DNA of 64,000 nt from Candidatus Helarchaeota archaeon (lineage in GTDB: Archaea > Asgardarchaeota > Lokiarchaeia > Helarchaeales > RDOG01), in contig JAHPZH010000003.1 of assembly GCA_019058315.1 (NCBI GenBank), positions 41,669 to 105,668 on the forward strand, in the 5' to 3' direction. The position numbers and the translations under genes are program-made. Below, one piece after another: positions 18,270 through 27,086 of the stretch. How positions within the stretch are numbered: the first letter of the stretch is position 1; every line of letters starts with the position of its first letter. The notes beneath the pieces were generated by a model, which saw only the letters and a list, made by a program, of their open reading frames with translations, made no database searches and was not told where the DNA came from.

Positions 18270-18413
18270 TTTTTGTTATCCCATATCTTTTCTTTCATTA
18301 ATTTCAAATTTCTAATTTTAAGAAATATTCAAATTGGAAAAATAAAAGAAAATTTCTTTAAATAATTGTCTTATATTACACACAATCTTAATTTAAAGTA
18401 TCGGGATTATTTT

Positions 18414-19340
18414 ATGCCTATAAAACAATTAAATTGGGATATGAACTTATTTGCATTTTTAAACCTAATAATTTTGGTCATACTCATTTCCAGTTTATTG
18501 ATAATCATTATTGTTGCGTTAAGAAATCGTACTTCAGATTTTAAAATTATTGATTTTAAATTATTTATTACAGAATGGGGAAAAGCTCACCAATTAGAAG
18601 GTACAATTGAAGAATGGATTGACACCAATCCTTTTTGGAGTAGATTTCTTAAAATGAATTATAAAATTGGAAAAGGTTTAACAAATCTTGGATTCTCCCC
18701 AAATATGATAACTACAATTGGTCTAATTCTATGTCTATTTTCTGGCTGGTTTATAATTTTGGGGGCAATTAGTTGGAAATTAATACCCTCACTTCCTATT
18801 GAATTAATTTTATTATCAGATATAAAACGTAACTTTGTTGAACCTGGTATATATTTTATTATAGCAGGGGTTATTTACATATTCTCAGGATTGGTTGATG
18901 GTTTTGATGGTGCAGTAGCAAGAGTATCTAATAGAATTACTAAATTTGGTGCAATCTATGATAATATGATAGATAAATATTCAGATTTAGCAGTATTTGG
19001 TTCAATTATAATAGTAGGATTATGTGACCCAATTATCGGATTTTTAGCGATTATTGGATTTTTTTTAGTTGAATATGCAAGGGCATTTGGAGAATCCAGA
19101 GGGGTGAAAAAAACAACCCCAACTTTAGCCGAAAGACCAGTAAGATTAATTTTTATTTCAATTTTTTTCTTTGTACTTGCTGGACATTTAATAGCCCTAA
19201 AATATTATATATTTTTACCTTATTCAACTTTAAACTTTTATTTAATAGATATAGGAATGATTATACTCGTTTTTTTCGCCCATTCATCTGTGATCTTTAT
19301 TGTTTTTCATTTAAAGAAGGAAACTTCAAAATTAGAATAG
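18414..19340 (+). CDS. CDP-alcohol phosphatidyltransferase
   Basis: This polytopic membrane protein (308 residues from 18414) has the full catalytic signature D-G-x2-A-R-x8-G-x3-D-x3-D, in VDGFDGAVARVSNRI followed by KFGAIYDNMID. It transfers a substituted phosphate from a CDP-alcohol lipid to a polar alcohol at the inner membrane face, making phospholipid head groups. About five further hydrophobic segments are visible. I prefer the ATG at 18414 with GGGAT upstream over a TTG at 18366. It is divergent from the GT2 gene and leads into the adenylate-forming gene. Confidence 0.88.
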   Translation: MPIKQLNWDMNLFAFLNLIILVILISSLLIIIIVALRNRTSDFKIIDFKLFITEWGKAHQLEGTIEEWIDTNPFWSRFLKMNYKIGKGLTNLGFSPNMITTIGLILCLFSGWFIILGAISWKLIPSLPIELILLSDIKRNFVEPGIYFIIAGVIYIFSGLVDGFDGAVARVSNRITKFGAIYDNMIDKYSDLAVFGSIIIVGLCDPIIGFLAIIGFFLVEYARAFGESRGVKKTTPTLAERPVRLIFISIFFFVLAGHLIALKYYIFLPYSTLNFYLIDIGMIILVFFAHSSVIFIVFHLKKETSKLE

Positions 19341-19386
19341 ATTTAAAAAATCTACTATATTTTTTTTAAATTAAGAACTATGATAA

Positions 19387-21078
19387 TTGAATTATATTTC
19401 TGGAGTTCTTCTTGAATTGAATATTTATGATTTTGATAAAGAGATACAAAAAGTATTTAATTTCAATTTTTCTAAAATCCAACCTATCAATTGGCGTAAA
19501 TGGCTTGATATATCGTCTATTGAAGAATATGAATCATTAGCTTTAAAACAATCTGGACTTTCAGATATTGATAATGTATTTGAAAGATTGAAAACTGAAA
19601 AAACAAAGCCAAAACAAATTACAATTAATAAAGAAGCCTATTTGAATTCATTTCATGAATCTGATTATCTTTTTCTGTGTCATACATCAGGGACTTCTGG
19701 AGCTGATGTTTCAGATTTAAAATGGATTCATATGTCTGATAAAATCGTTCAAACTATTTGGGCTCCAGGAATGAGAGCTATTTTTGAAGCAAGTGGACTA
19801 AATAGTAGTTCATCGACCGTAATTTTTGTTCCATCTAGGACTTTTACGGATGGTTTAAAGATTGATAAAAATAGAAAAATAATTTCACTTTATTCATCTG
19901 AATTTTCACAGAGACTTATGTTATCATTAATTAGACCAAGAAAATACTTGATTGATCAATATAAGAACTCAAAGAACCTCTTGGTAATAGAAAAAATATT
20001 AGAAATGGATAATATTTCAGTCATTTCAGCTCCTGCATCAACAATATTAACATGGGCAAATGTAGAAAAATTTAGTAGAGGAATAAAGAGATTTTTAGTA
20101 AATAACCCTAAAAATGATCAGATTAAAAATTCTAAACTTTTTAAAAAAATTGAAAATCAAGGTGTAGTTTCAACAGTTAAAGATATACAAAAAGAATTTT
20201 CAAAAATATTCTCTGAATGCACTTTAGTATTAAGTATTTCTTCATTAACAGAACATGAATGGGAGCAAATTCGAAATTTTATGAAATGGGAAAAAGATAA
20301 AGAAAATTTTACCAATCTTTATGTAGGGAGCGAGATAGGTCCATTTTCAGCCTCTATCCGACTTTCAACATCTGAAATCAGCCCTAAAGATAGGATGTTC
20401 GTATTTCCTTTACACATTCCAGTAATAATGAAAAATGGGGAAGCAGATTTACTATCTCGAACAAAACATAGAATCGGTGAGTTATTCATCACGCGAATCT
20501 CACAAGCAGATCCTTTGATAAACATTCAAACTGGAGATATTGTTACTATTAAGGAACAAATAGGGCTTCCACAAATAGGAGGGGATATTTTGAGGGCACC
20601 ATTCAAATTAAAGAAGAAATTTTCAATCATTCCAAAGTATAGATTTACAGAGAATTATACAATTTTTGTAGGAGATTACTTTAATCTTGAAAATGTTGAA
20701 ATAGTTAATCCTCGTCGTCTTTTTGCATGCTTGGCTAAAAAATGCAATTTTCAGCGTGATTCAGTCATGATCCTCAAGTCTCAAGATACTGAACAGCAGT
20801 GGAATATGTTTATACCAATTAAAAATAATGATAGGAAATCAAAATTAAATGATATTTTTCAAAATCTTATTTTTTGCCCATCTGGAAATAATTTAAATAA
20901 TGCCATAACAAAAAAATTTCTTAATCTAGAGATTGTGGATAATATTCCATTAAAAAGTGAGAAATCAAGCAGTGAATTATTAGAACAAGTAAGTAAAGGT
21001 ATAATGCCCAAAGGTATTCTGAAAAAATGGCCATTGTATGTAGCTGTGCCTGATAAGAAAAAAAATCTTAACTCTTGA
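19387..21078 (+). CDS. Divergent adenylate-forming (ANL/GH3-like) enzyme
   Basis: The 563-residue protein carries an ANL-type phosphate loop, FLCHTSGTSGADVS (about residues 95-108), a later VGSEIGPFSAS motif like the adenine-binding A5 loop, and GELFITRISQADPLINIQTGD resembling the A7/A8 region. The overall similarity to known acyl-CoA ligases is low, and GH3-like or luciferase-like enzymes are also possible. It should activate a carboxylic acid as an AMP ester. The start is TTG and the exact N-terminus is uncertain. Its position after the CDP-alcohol enzyme suggests a lipid-related acid. Confidence 0.6.
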   Translation: MNYISGVLLELNIYDFDKEIQKVFNFNFSKIQPINWRKWLDISSIEEYESLALKQSGLSDIDNVFERLKTEKTKPKQITINKEAYLNSFHESDYLFLCHTSGTSGADVSDLKWIHMSDKIVQTIWAPGMRAIFEASGLNSSSSTVIFVPSRTFTDGLKIDKNRKIISLYSSEFSQRLMLSLIRPRKYLIDQYKNSKNLLVIEKILEMDNISVISAPASTILTWANVEKFSRGIKRFLVNNPKNDQIKNSKLFKKIENQGVVSTVKDIQKEFSKIFSECTLVLSISSLTEHEWEQIRNFMKWEKDKENFTNLYVGSEIGPFSASIRLSTSEISPKDRMFVFPLHIPVIMKNGEADLLSRTKHRIGELFITRISQADPLINIQTGDIVTIKEQIGLPQIGGDILRAPFKLKKKFSIIPKYRFTENYTIFVGDYFNLENVEIVNPRRLFACLAKKCNFQRDSVMILKSQDTEQQWNMFIPIKNNDRKSKLNDIFQNLIFCPSGNNLNNAITKKFLNLEIVDNIPLKSEKSSSELLEQVSKGIMPKGILKKWPLYVAVPDKKKNLNS

Positions 21079-21092
21079 ATTTTATATTATTA

Positions 21093-22661
21093 TTATTTTT
21101 TTAATATTTTAAATATATTTTCACTAGCAATATACCCACTTAACATTACTGATGCAACACCCCCACCAGGAAATGTCCATTGACCAGCAAGAACAACATT
21201 TTTAATAGGAGTATGAGCATTTATTGGATCTTTCATTAAAAATTCTGGAGTTTGTTTCCAACCCAAATGCGCTCCATTTTTATTTCCTGAATACTTACGT
21301 AATGTTAGTGGAGTTGCGATATCTATCACTTCTATATGTTCTTCCAGATTTGGAATTGAAAGAGCTTTACTGATACCATCGATAAATTGTTTTTTGATTT
21401 TCTCTTTTTCTTTCCTATATTCTTTACTCAAACTTCCATCAGCATTTATAAATTCCTTATAGGGGTCCATCGTTGTATAATATATTGAAGATATGACTGT
21501 TTTTCCTTCCGGACAACAAGTTGGATCAATATTATTATAAATAGTTATCATTTCAATTGGTAAATTTGTATAATCTCGATTCTTTATAATTCTTTTAATA
21601 TTTTTAGGTGTGTTTTCATTATGACGATACAACCATAACTCATAATCTTTTGTTTCTAATTCTTTAGGGTCAATATCTAACCCCATAAAACAAATAATTG
21701 AAGAATATGTAGTTTGTCTTTTTCTTAATTTATTTATATATTTTCTTGGAAGGGTTCCTGGAGGGCATAATTTTGTTGCAAAATCAGTAACATCACAATT
21801 TACTATCAAACTATTTAACTTTGGTTCTAATTCTTCACCTTTATTATTTTGAATTAAAACACTTTTTGCTTTTTTATTTTCAATTTTTATACGTTTAGCT
21901 TGATGATTTAATAATATTTTTCCACCATTTGTAATAAAAATATCTGCTAATGTTTGTGAAAATTTTCCAGAACCTCCTTTTGGATAAAAAGCCCCCTCAA
22001 ATCGATAAGACATTTCACCCATAAGGAAATTAATAGCACTCATTTCATGCCTAAATAATCCAAAACTTGTACAAAAGGAAGACATTGTTTCCTTGAGGAC
22101 TGGATCTTTTATATATTTATCAATTATGGAACTTAATGGTTTATATACGGTCCGGAGAAATCGTATTGAAGTAGATAAACGACTGAAAAATAATCCAAGC
22201 TTTCCGAAAAGTGATTCTTTACGCATATAATCCATCAACCATCTGACTACTTCACTGTATTTATCATAAAATGAGCGAATACCTTTTTCTTCGTGAGGAA
22301 AGAGTTTAATTAATTCACTTACATAATCATCTAGCAAAATGGGGGCATGAAAATCAATTCCATGTTCTATATCAACCCAGTGAATAACTTCTTTTAACGG
22401 AATAAATTCCATTGAATTTTCAGCATCAAATTTTTTTAATATCTCATTAATCATTCCACCTTCTCCACATCCATTTATCCAGTGAATATTAGTATCAAAT
22501 CGATAATCTTTCCTATTAAAATTAACACAATACCCTCCCACTTTTGGATTTTTCTCAATTATTAATACTTTATATCCTTTCTTAACTAATATATTTCCTG
22601 CTGTAAGTCCGCCCATACCTGCTCCAATTATTATTACATCAAATAGCGAGTTTTTTTCCAC
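21093..22661 (-). CDS. CrtI/RetSat-family FAD oxidoreductase
   Basis: The 522-residue protein begins with the FAD dinucleotide fold FDVIIIGAGMGGLTAGNIL and ends with VVLAGQWTFPGGGVASVMLSGYIAS, the C-terminal FAD loop of phytoene desaturases, carotenoid isomerases and retinol saturases. It would act on a polyisoprenoid. The length matches the RetSat/CrtO-like branch. The start is GTG. It converges with the adenylate-forming gene and shares the intergenic region at 22.66-22.89 kb, with a perfect 14-bp palindrome, with a divergent longin-like gene. Confidence 0.85.
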   Translation of the reverse strand: MEKNSLFDVIIIGAGMGGLTAGNILVKKGYKVLIIEKNPKVGGYCVNFNRKDYRFDTNIHWINGCGEGGMINEILKKFDAENSMEFIPLKEVIHWVDIEHGIDFHAPILLDDYVSELIKLFPHEEKGIRSFYDKYSEVVRWLMDYMRKESLFGKLGLFFSRLSTSIRFLRTVYKPLSSIIDKYIKDPVLKETMSSFCTSFGLFRHEMSAINFLMGEMSYRFEGAFYPKGGSGKFSQTLADIFITNGGKILLNHQAKRIKIENKKAKSVLIQNNKGEELEPKLNSLIVNCDVTDFATKLCPPGTLPRKYINKLRKRQTTYSSIICFMGLDIDPKELETKDYELWLYRHNENTPKNIKRIIKNRDYTNLPIEMITIYNNIDPTCCPEGKTVISSIYYTTMDPYKEFINADGSLSKEYRKEKEKIKKQFIDGISKALSIPNLEEHIEVIDIATPLTLRKYSGNKNGAHLGWKQTPEFLMKDPINAHTPIKNVVLAGQWTFPGGGVASVMLSGYIASENIFKILKK

Positions 22662-22770
22662 AAATATACCCTCACTATATTTGGATTAAAAAAATTAATA
22701 TTAATTCTTTTAACTCAAAATGATTTATTATTTACCTAAAAATTTAAATGCTAGACATCTACTATTATAG

Positions 22771-22784
22771 TGTAGATATCTACA
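22771..22784. promoter_or_regulatory. Perfect 14-bp palindrome TGTAGATATCTACA
   Basis: It lies in the divergent gap between the CrtI/RetSat-like gene and the longin-like gene, 110 bp from the first and 106 bp from the second. A related half-site, ATCTAC, occurs just upstream at 22757-22762. It could be an operator for one or both genes and differs from the ATWAC-N3-GTWAT dyad. Confidence 0.4.
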
Positions 22785-22889
22785 AGAATTTAATAAAAAT
22801 ACTTAAATATCAAAAAAGATAATGTAAAGATCGTATTTATATAAAAATCTTTATTATAAATTTTTGGAGTTTTATTTTGGATAAAAAAT

Positions 22890-23459
22890 TTGGGTGTGTC
22901 GAAATTGATTAAAATGTTAGAAAATCATTCAGCTCACCATTCAGATTTAAGTTTTGGCGAGGTAACAAGCAAAATAAAAAATAGTTTAATGCCGATTTTT
23001 GATTTTTTGAAAAAAATGGATAAATTTAGAAATAAGTTTAATCAGAATATTAATGAATATTTTAAAGAAAACTTATTAGCTTTATTGATAATGTCCAAAG
23101 AATCAGGAAAGGTTCTTTATAGCCATATAAGTGATGAACTTATTGATCCTGATTTGATTGGTGGATTTTTAACTGCAATTCAAGATTTTGGTAATGAACT
23201 TTTTTCAAAAGAATCACCTATTAAAGAACTTTGTTATAAAGATTTTAAAATTAAAATTGAAGATGGAAAATATACAAGAGTTGTCATGGTATTATTAGAT
23301 AACCCAAATGAATTATTTAAAAAATCAATTTCAGAGAAGATGAGAGATTTTCTTTTTTCATTTGAATTAATTTATCGAAATAAATTGCAAAAATGGAATG
23401 GTAGAATCGATGGTTTCGATGATGTAGATTCATTACTTCAAGAATTTTTCTTTGCTTAA
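22890..23459 (+). CDS. Longin/roadblock-like domain protein
   Basis: The 189-residue protein has a charged N-terminal helix, then an alpha/beta domain: LLALLIMSKESGKVLYSHI (strand-turn-strand), a helix with LIGGFLTAIQDFGNEL, paired strands FKIKIEDGKYTRVVMVLL and a last amphipathic helix ending in LLQEFFF. This order matches longin-like proteins that are abundant in Asgard archaea and often sit with small GTPases. No GTPase gene is near. The start could be TTG 22890, GTG 22896 or ATG 22914. The role is unknown; protein-protein interaction in signalling or membrane regulation is the usual guess. Confidence 0.65.
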   Translation: MGVSKLIKMLENHSAHHSDLSFGEVTSKIKNSLMPIFDFLKKMDKFRNKFNQNINEYFKENLLALLIMSKESGKVLYSHISDELIDPDLIGGFLTAIQDFGNELFSKESPIKELCYKDFKIKIEDGKYTRVVMVLLDNPNELFKKSISEKMRDFLFSFELIYRNKLQKWNGRIDGFDDVDSLLQEFFFA

Positions 23460-23501
23460 TAATTGATTCAGCCTTAAACTTCTATTTTTTAGAGATTTGA
23501 A

Positions 23502-24443
23502 TTATTGAGAATTTTTTATCATTTCATTCAATAAAACTTTATTTTTTTCAGCGATTTCTTCTGGAACTGTGACTAAATATTCTTCAGGTTGTTTTTCTAT
23601 CACGTATTTTATAGATTCCAATGTATTTTTTTTCATGTTATAACAGATTGGTTTGTCATGTGCCTTATATATTTTCTTATTTTTGGTTTCTCTTTCTAAT
23701 TTCTGAAGTAAGCCAATTTCTGTGGCGATAATAAATTCATCAAATTCCGAATCCACAACAAATTTAAACATTTGACTTGTAGAGCCAATAAAATCAGTAA
23801 TTTCTTGAACTTCTGGACGACATTCAGGATGGGCAAGAATTAGTGCCTTTGGATGGTCTTTTTTAACATTTTTTATGTATTTAGCATCAAATTTTTCATG
23901 TACTATACAACATCCTTTTAAAGGAATTGGATTGACTGTGATATTTAATTTAGATTGAATATAATAAGCCATATTCTTGTCAGGTGCAAAATTTATAAGA
24001 GGTTTGTTGATTAATTTTGCAATTTTTAAAGCATTAGCAGAAGTACAAATATAATCTGCTTGTGCTCTAGCAGCTGCAGTGGTGTTTATATACATCATTA
24101 AGGGGATTTCGGGATTAATAGTTTTTATCTTTTTCATTAATTTCTCAGGTGCACCTCTTGCCATTGGACAGAAAGCCTCATAATTCCCAATATAAACCTT
24201 CTTTGTGGGGTTTAATATTGCCCCAGATTCAGCCATGAACCATACTGCTGCAAAAATCATATTATTTGCTGAATCCGCCTTTTTTGCAAATTCTGCCAAC
24301 TTGAGACTATCAGCACAAAAATCTGCGATTACTTGAATTTCAGGAACTTGATAATTATGAGCAAGAATAAGAAAATCATGTTTTTCCTTTAGTTTTAAAA
24401 TTTCATTTTGTAAATTCTTAATTTTTTCAGGAAAATTTGACAT
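23502..24443 (-). CDS. nadA: Quinolinate synthase
   Basis: The 313-residue protein matches NadA. It has FLILAHNYQVPEIQVIADFCADSL at the N-terminus, a Cys in NYEAFCPMARG, CCIVHEKF in the middle and AHPECRPEV near the C-terminus, giving the three cysteines that hold the 4Fe-4S cluster. It condenses iminoaspartate with dihydroxyacetone phosphate to quinolinate in NAD synthesis. NadE lies at 29.6-31.3 kb, but the other NAD genes are not in the window. Confidence 0.93.
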   Translation of the reverse strand: MSNFPEKIKNLQNEILKLKEKHDFLILAHNYQVPEIQVIADFCADSLKLAEFAKKADSANNMIFAAVWFMAESGAILNPTKKVYIGNYEAFCPMARGAPEKLMKKIKTINPEIPLMMYINTTAAARAQADYICTSANALKIAKLINKPLINFAPDKNMAYYIQSKLNITVNPIPLKGCCIVHEKFDAKYIKNVKKDHPKALILAHPECRPEVQEITDFIGSTSQMFKFVVDSEFDEFIIATEIGLLQKLERETKNKKIYKAHDKPICYNMKKNTLESIKYVIEKQPEEYLVTVPEEIAEKNKVLLNEMIKNSQ

Positions 24444-24624
24444 TTTTAATCGGACTATAAATTGATTTTTATATTAAAACACAGTATTTCAGAATTTTAA
24501 AGATTGTTTAGAATTAATTAAAAATATAGATAGATTTATTTAAATTAGTATAATCTTATAGTTTTATAACAGTGATAACAAACAAAATCTTCTTCAAGTA
24601 ATTAAAATCTTAATGGTGAATTAT

Positions 24625-25032
24625 ATGTTATTTCCTTGTGAAATGATTGTCAAAAAAATATTGCCCGCATTTAGAGCATATTTAGTAAAACAATTGTATG
24701 AAAAATATAAAATGAAACAAAATGATATTGCAAAATGTTTAGGAATTACACAACCCAGTGTTAGCTTGTATCTTTCAGGCGAAAGGGGAGGGTTTGAAGA
24801 TATTTTTAAATCTGAAGAAGTAGCTAAAAATATAAAGGTACTCGATGAATTATCTGAAAAGTTAGTAAATAAAAAATTATCAGAACAAGAATTAATGGAA
24901 GATATGTGTCAATTATGTTCACTTTTAAGAAAAATGGGGGCATACTGTGAAATTCATGGTGAATTGGACAAGAACCGTAAGGTTCCTTGTGGATTATGTG
25001 ACGTATGTTTTGGGGAGAAAGAAAAGCTTTAA
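24625..25032 (+). CDS. Cys-rich HTH transcriptional regulator (COG2522-like)
   Basis: The protein (135 residues) starts MLFPCEMIVKKILPAFRAYL, the typical opening of archaeal COG2522 regulators, followed by an Xre-type helix-turn-helix (MKQNDIAKCLGITQPSVSLYLSG). The C-terminal region has a CxxC (MCQLC), one lone Cys and CGLCDVC, enough to hold an Fe-S cluster or zinc. Relatives such as ThiR carry a ThiN domain here; this one does not, and a separate ThiN gene lies in the next operon. I chose the ATG at 24625 with GGTGA upstream. It is a candidate regulator for the dyad operators, unproven. Confidence 0.82.
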   Translation: MLFPCEMIVKKILPAFRAYLVKQLYEKYKMKQNDIAKCLGITQPSVSLYLSGERGGFEDIFKSEEVAKNIKVLDELSEKLVNKKLSEQELMEDMCQLCSLLRKMGAYCEIHGELDKNRKVPCGLCDVCFGEKEKL

Positions 25033-25107
25033 TTTTTTCTAGCTAGTGCTCATTTTTTTATTCAATTGAGATAAATTTGTCAATAAAAACTTTTATATAG
25101 TTGGTTT

Positions 25108-25120
25108 ATTACACTGTTAT
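25108..25120. promoter_or_regulatory. Dyad operator copy (ATTAC-ACT-GTTAT)
   Basis: It is the first of two copies upstream of the ferredoxin-to-CysK operon, with starts 19 bp (about two helical turns) from the next copy. Confidence 0.6.
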
Positions 25121-25126
25121 ACTGAG

Positions 25127-25139
25127 ATAACATTGTTAT
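25127..25139. promoter_or_regulatory. Dyad operator copy (ATAAC-ATT-GTTAT)
   Basis: It is the second, perfect copy, about 70 bp upstream of the ferredoxin gene start. The pair on the same helix face suggests cooperative binding. Confidence 0.6.
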
Positions 25140-25210
25140 AAAAATGAATTTTTGAATTAATTAAATGTTTGGAAAATATAAACGAAAATTCTGTTTAATG
25201 GGTGAATAAG

Positions 25211-26002
25211 ATGACAATGGTAAAAAGAAAAATCATAAAAATTGATGACGAATTATGTACTGGATGCGGTAGTTGTATTCCAGCTTGTCCTGAGCAAGCA
25301 TTAGAAATTGTTGATACGCCAAAGGGAAAAAAGGCAAGGATTATAAAAGATCTCTACTGCGATGGACTTGGTGCTTGTCTTGGTGATTGTCCGATTGGTG
25401 CCTTAACAATTGTGGAAAAAGAAACAGACCCATATGATGATGATGCGACCATTGAGCGGATAAAAGAAGTAGCACCCGAAATGCTAGCAACTCATATAAA
25501 ACATATGGAAGAACATACAACTGAATTGGCAGAACAACATACACATGAAATTCATCCAGAGATACATACTTGTACTTCATCTAGAGTTCTTGATTGGACA
25601 AATGAAGAAACTTCAACTGGAACAACAGCGAGAATTGATTCACAATTGAGACAATGGCCTGTTCAGCTCCATTTAGTTCCACCAAATGCTCCATATTTCC
25701 AAAATGCAGACTTAGTAATAGTTGCTGATTGTGTTCCGTTTTCCTATGCCAACTTTCACCACGATTTTATAAAAGGGCACCCCATTGCTGTAGGTTGTCC
25801 AAAACTGGACGATGCAAAAGCTTATGTTGAAAAAATTGCACAAATCATTAGTGTTTCAAATTTAAAGAGCATTCAAGTCGTTCATATGGAAGTTCCTTGT
25901 TGTTTTGGTCTTGTGCAGATTGTTCACCAAGCATTAAAGAAAGCAGGAAAATCAGTCCCAATTAAAGAAATTACAATAAGCATTAAGGGACAAAAAAAAT
26001 AA
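25211..26002 (+). CDS. 4Fe-4S ferredoxin-domain protein of the Hcp-associated type
   Basis: The N-terminal 65 residues hold two 4Fe-4S motifs (CTGCGSCIPACPEQA and CDGLGACLGDCPIGA). The C-terminal 130 residues, with QLHLVPPNAPYF, LVIVADCVPFSYANFHHDF, AVGCPKLDDAKAYVEKI and EVPCCFGL, belong to a widespread family in anaerobes of unknown exact role. Conserved cysteines in this half suggest a further metal site. I chose the ATG at 25211, five bases after GGTGA. It opens the operon that continues with an AIR-synthase-like protein, ThiN, CysE and CysK, under two dyad operators. Confidence 0.85.
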   Translation: MTMVKRKIIKIDDELCTGCGSCIPACPEQALEIVDTPKGKKARIIKDLYCDGLGACLGDCPIGALTIVEKETDPYDDDATIERIKEVAPEMLATHIKHMEEHTTELAEQHTHEIHPEIHTCTSSRVLDWTNEETSTGTTARIDSQLRQWPVQLHLVPPNAPYFQNADLVIVADCVPFSYANFHHDFIKGHPIAVGCPKLDDAKAYVEKIAQIISVSNLKSIQVVHMEVPCCFGLVQIVHQALKKAGKSVPIKEITISIKGQKK

Positions 26003-26030
26003 CTCTTTTTTTTTCTTTAGAGGTGAAAAT

Positions 26031-27086
26031 ATGAGTAGTTTTAATAATGCAGGTAAATTAACACCAGAAGATTTTGACAAATATATTTTTCCATATTTAG
26101 GTGCTTCAAATAAAAATGTATTAGTCGGACCTAAACATGGAGTAGATGCGGCAGTGGTTGATCTCGGTGATAAATTAATGGTTGTAGCAGAGGATCCAAC
26201 ATATGGACTTCCCTCTTTGGGATTTAAAAAATTTGGCTGGGCAATAGTCCATATTTGTTGTTCAGATGTAGCATGCCTTGCAGCAAAGCCAGAACTTATG
26301 ACCATATGTCTATTATTACCTCCAGAAACTCAAAAATCTGTATTACAAGATGTTATGACTACAATGAATACCGAATGTAAAAAATTGGGGGTTTCTTTGA
26401 TAGGAGGACACACTGGAGTAATACCTGGAATTACTTTTCCATTGAATGGCGGCTGTACAGTTTTTGGCTTTACAACTAAAGATAAATTAATAGTACCTAG
26501 TGGTGCTAGGGTAGGTGATAAAGTGATAGTCACAAAAGGTGCAGCCGTAGAAGCCGCTTCCATTTTAGCTCTGCAATATCCTAGTGGGCTTGAAAAAAAA
26601 TTTGGAACTGATCTAGTAAAAAATGCCCAGGAAATGTTTTATGATATGTCTGTAGTTAAAGATGCTATGGTTACAAGAGAGATTAATGGAGTTAGTGCGA
26701 TGCATGATGCAACAGAGGGTGGAGTTTTAGGTGGAATTTATGAAGTTGGTAATGCGAGCAATGTAGGTATGAAAATATATAAAGACCAAATCATATTAAC
26801 TGATGAAGCTAGTAAAATTTGTGATTTCTTTGAGATCGACCCTTATTATTCAATAAGTGAAGGTACTTTAGTTATTACCGTCAGTGAAAATGCTGCTGAA
26901 GATGTTCTAAAAGCTCTTAAAAAGGAAAAAATTAACGCATCCATTGTAGGAGAATGTGTTGATAAGAATCAAGGTATGCAACTCTTTGAAACAGATCGTC
27001 AGATAGGCACATTTAGATTCCCAGAAACAGATCCTTTTTGGGCAGCATATTTCAAAGCGATTGAGTATTCTCAGGAGATAAAATAA
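26031..27086 (+). CDS. AIR synthase-related protein (PurM/SelD/HypE/ThiL superfamily)
   Basis: The 351-residue protein has the superfamily signatures: GKLTPEDFDKYIF start, GVDAAVVDLGD, the SDVACLAAKPELM helix, LIGGHTGVIPG and MHDATEGGVLGGIYE. These enzymes use ATP to phosphorylate small molecules or carboxyl groups. It lacks the Cys/Sec-Gly-Cys-Lys of SelD and the C-terminal cysteine of HypE, so neither role fits. The ThiN gene begins at the next base, which makes a thiamine-related kinase (ThiL-like) role conceivable. The GAGGTGA Shine-Dalgarno is strong. Confidence 0.8.
   Translation: MSSFNNAGKLTPEDFDKYIFPYLGASNKNVLVGPKHGVDAAVVDLGDKLMVVAEDPTYGLPSLGFKKFGWAIVHICCSDVACLAAKPELMTICLLLPPETQKSVLQDVMTTMNTECKKLGVSLIGGHTGVIPGITFPLNGGCTVFGFTTKDKLIVPSGARVGDKVIVTKGAAVEAASILALQYPSGLEKKFGTDLVKNAQEMFYDMSVVKDAMVTREINGVSAMHDATEGGVLGGIYEVGNASNVGMKIYKDQIILTDEASKICDFFEIDPYYSISEGTLVITVSENAAEDVLKALKKEKINASIVGECVDKNQGMQLFETDRQIGTFRFPETDPFWAAYFKAIEYSQEIK

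Noticed and set aside
24566..24579. ATAAC-AGT-GATAAC in front of the HTH regulator gene
   Set aside because: Only one half fits the dyad consensus, so I did not count it as an operator copy, though autoregulation remains possible.
26031..27086. Selenophosphate synthetase or HypE
   Set aside because: The catalytic Cys/Sec of SelD and the C-terminal Cys of HypE are missing; only the superfamily call is safe.
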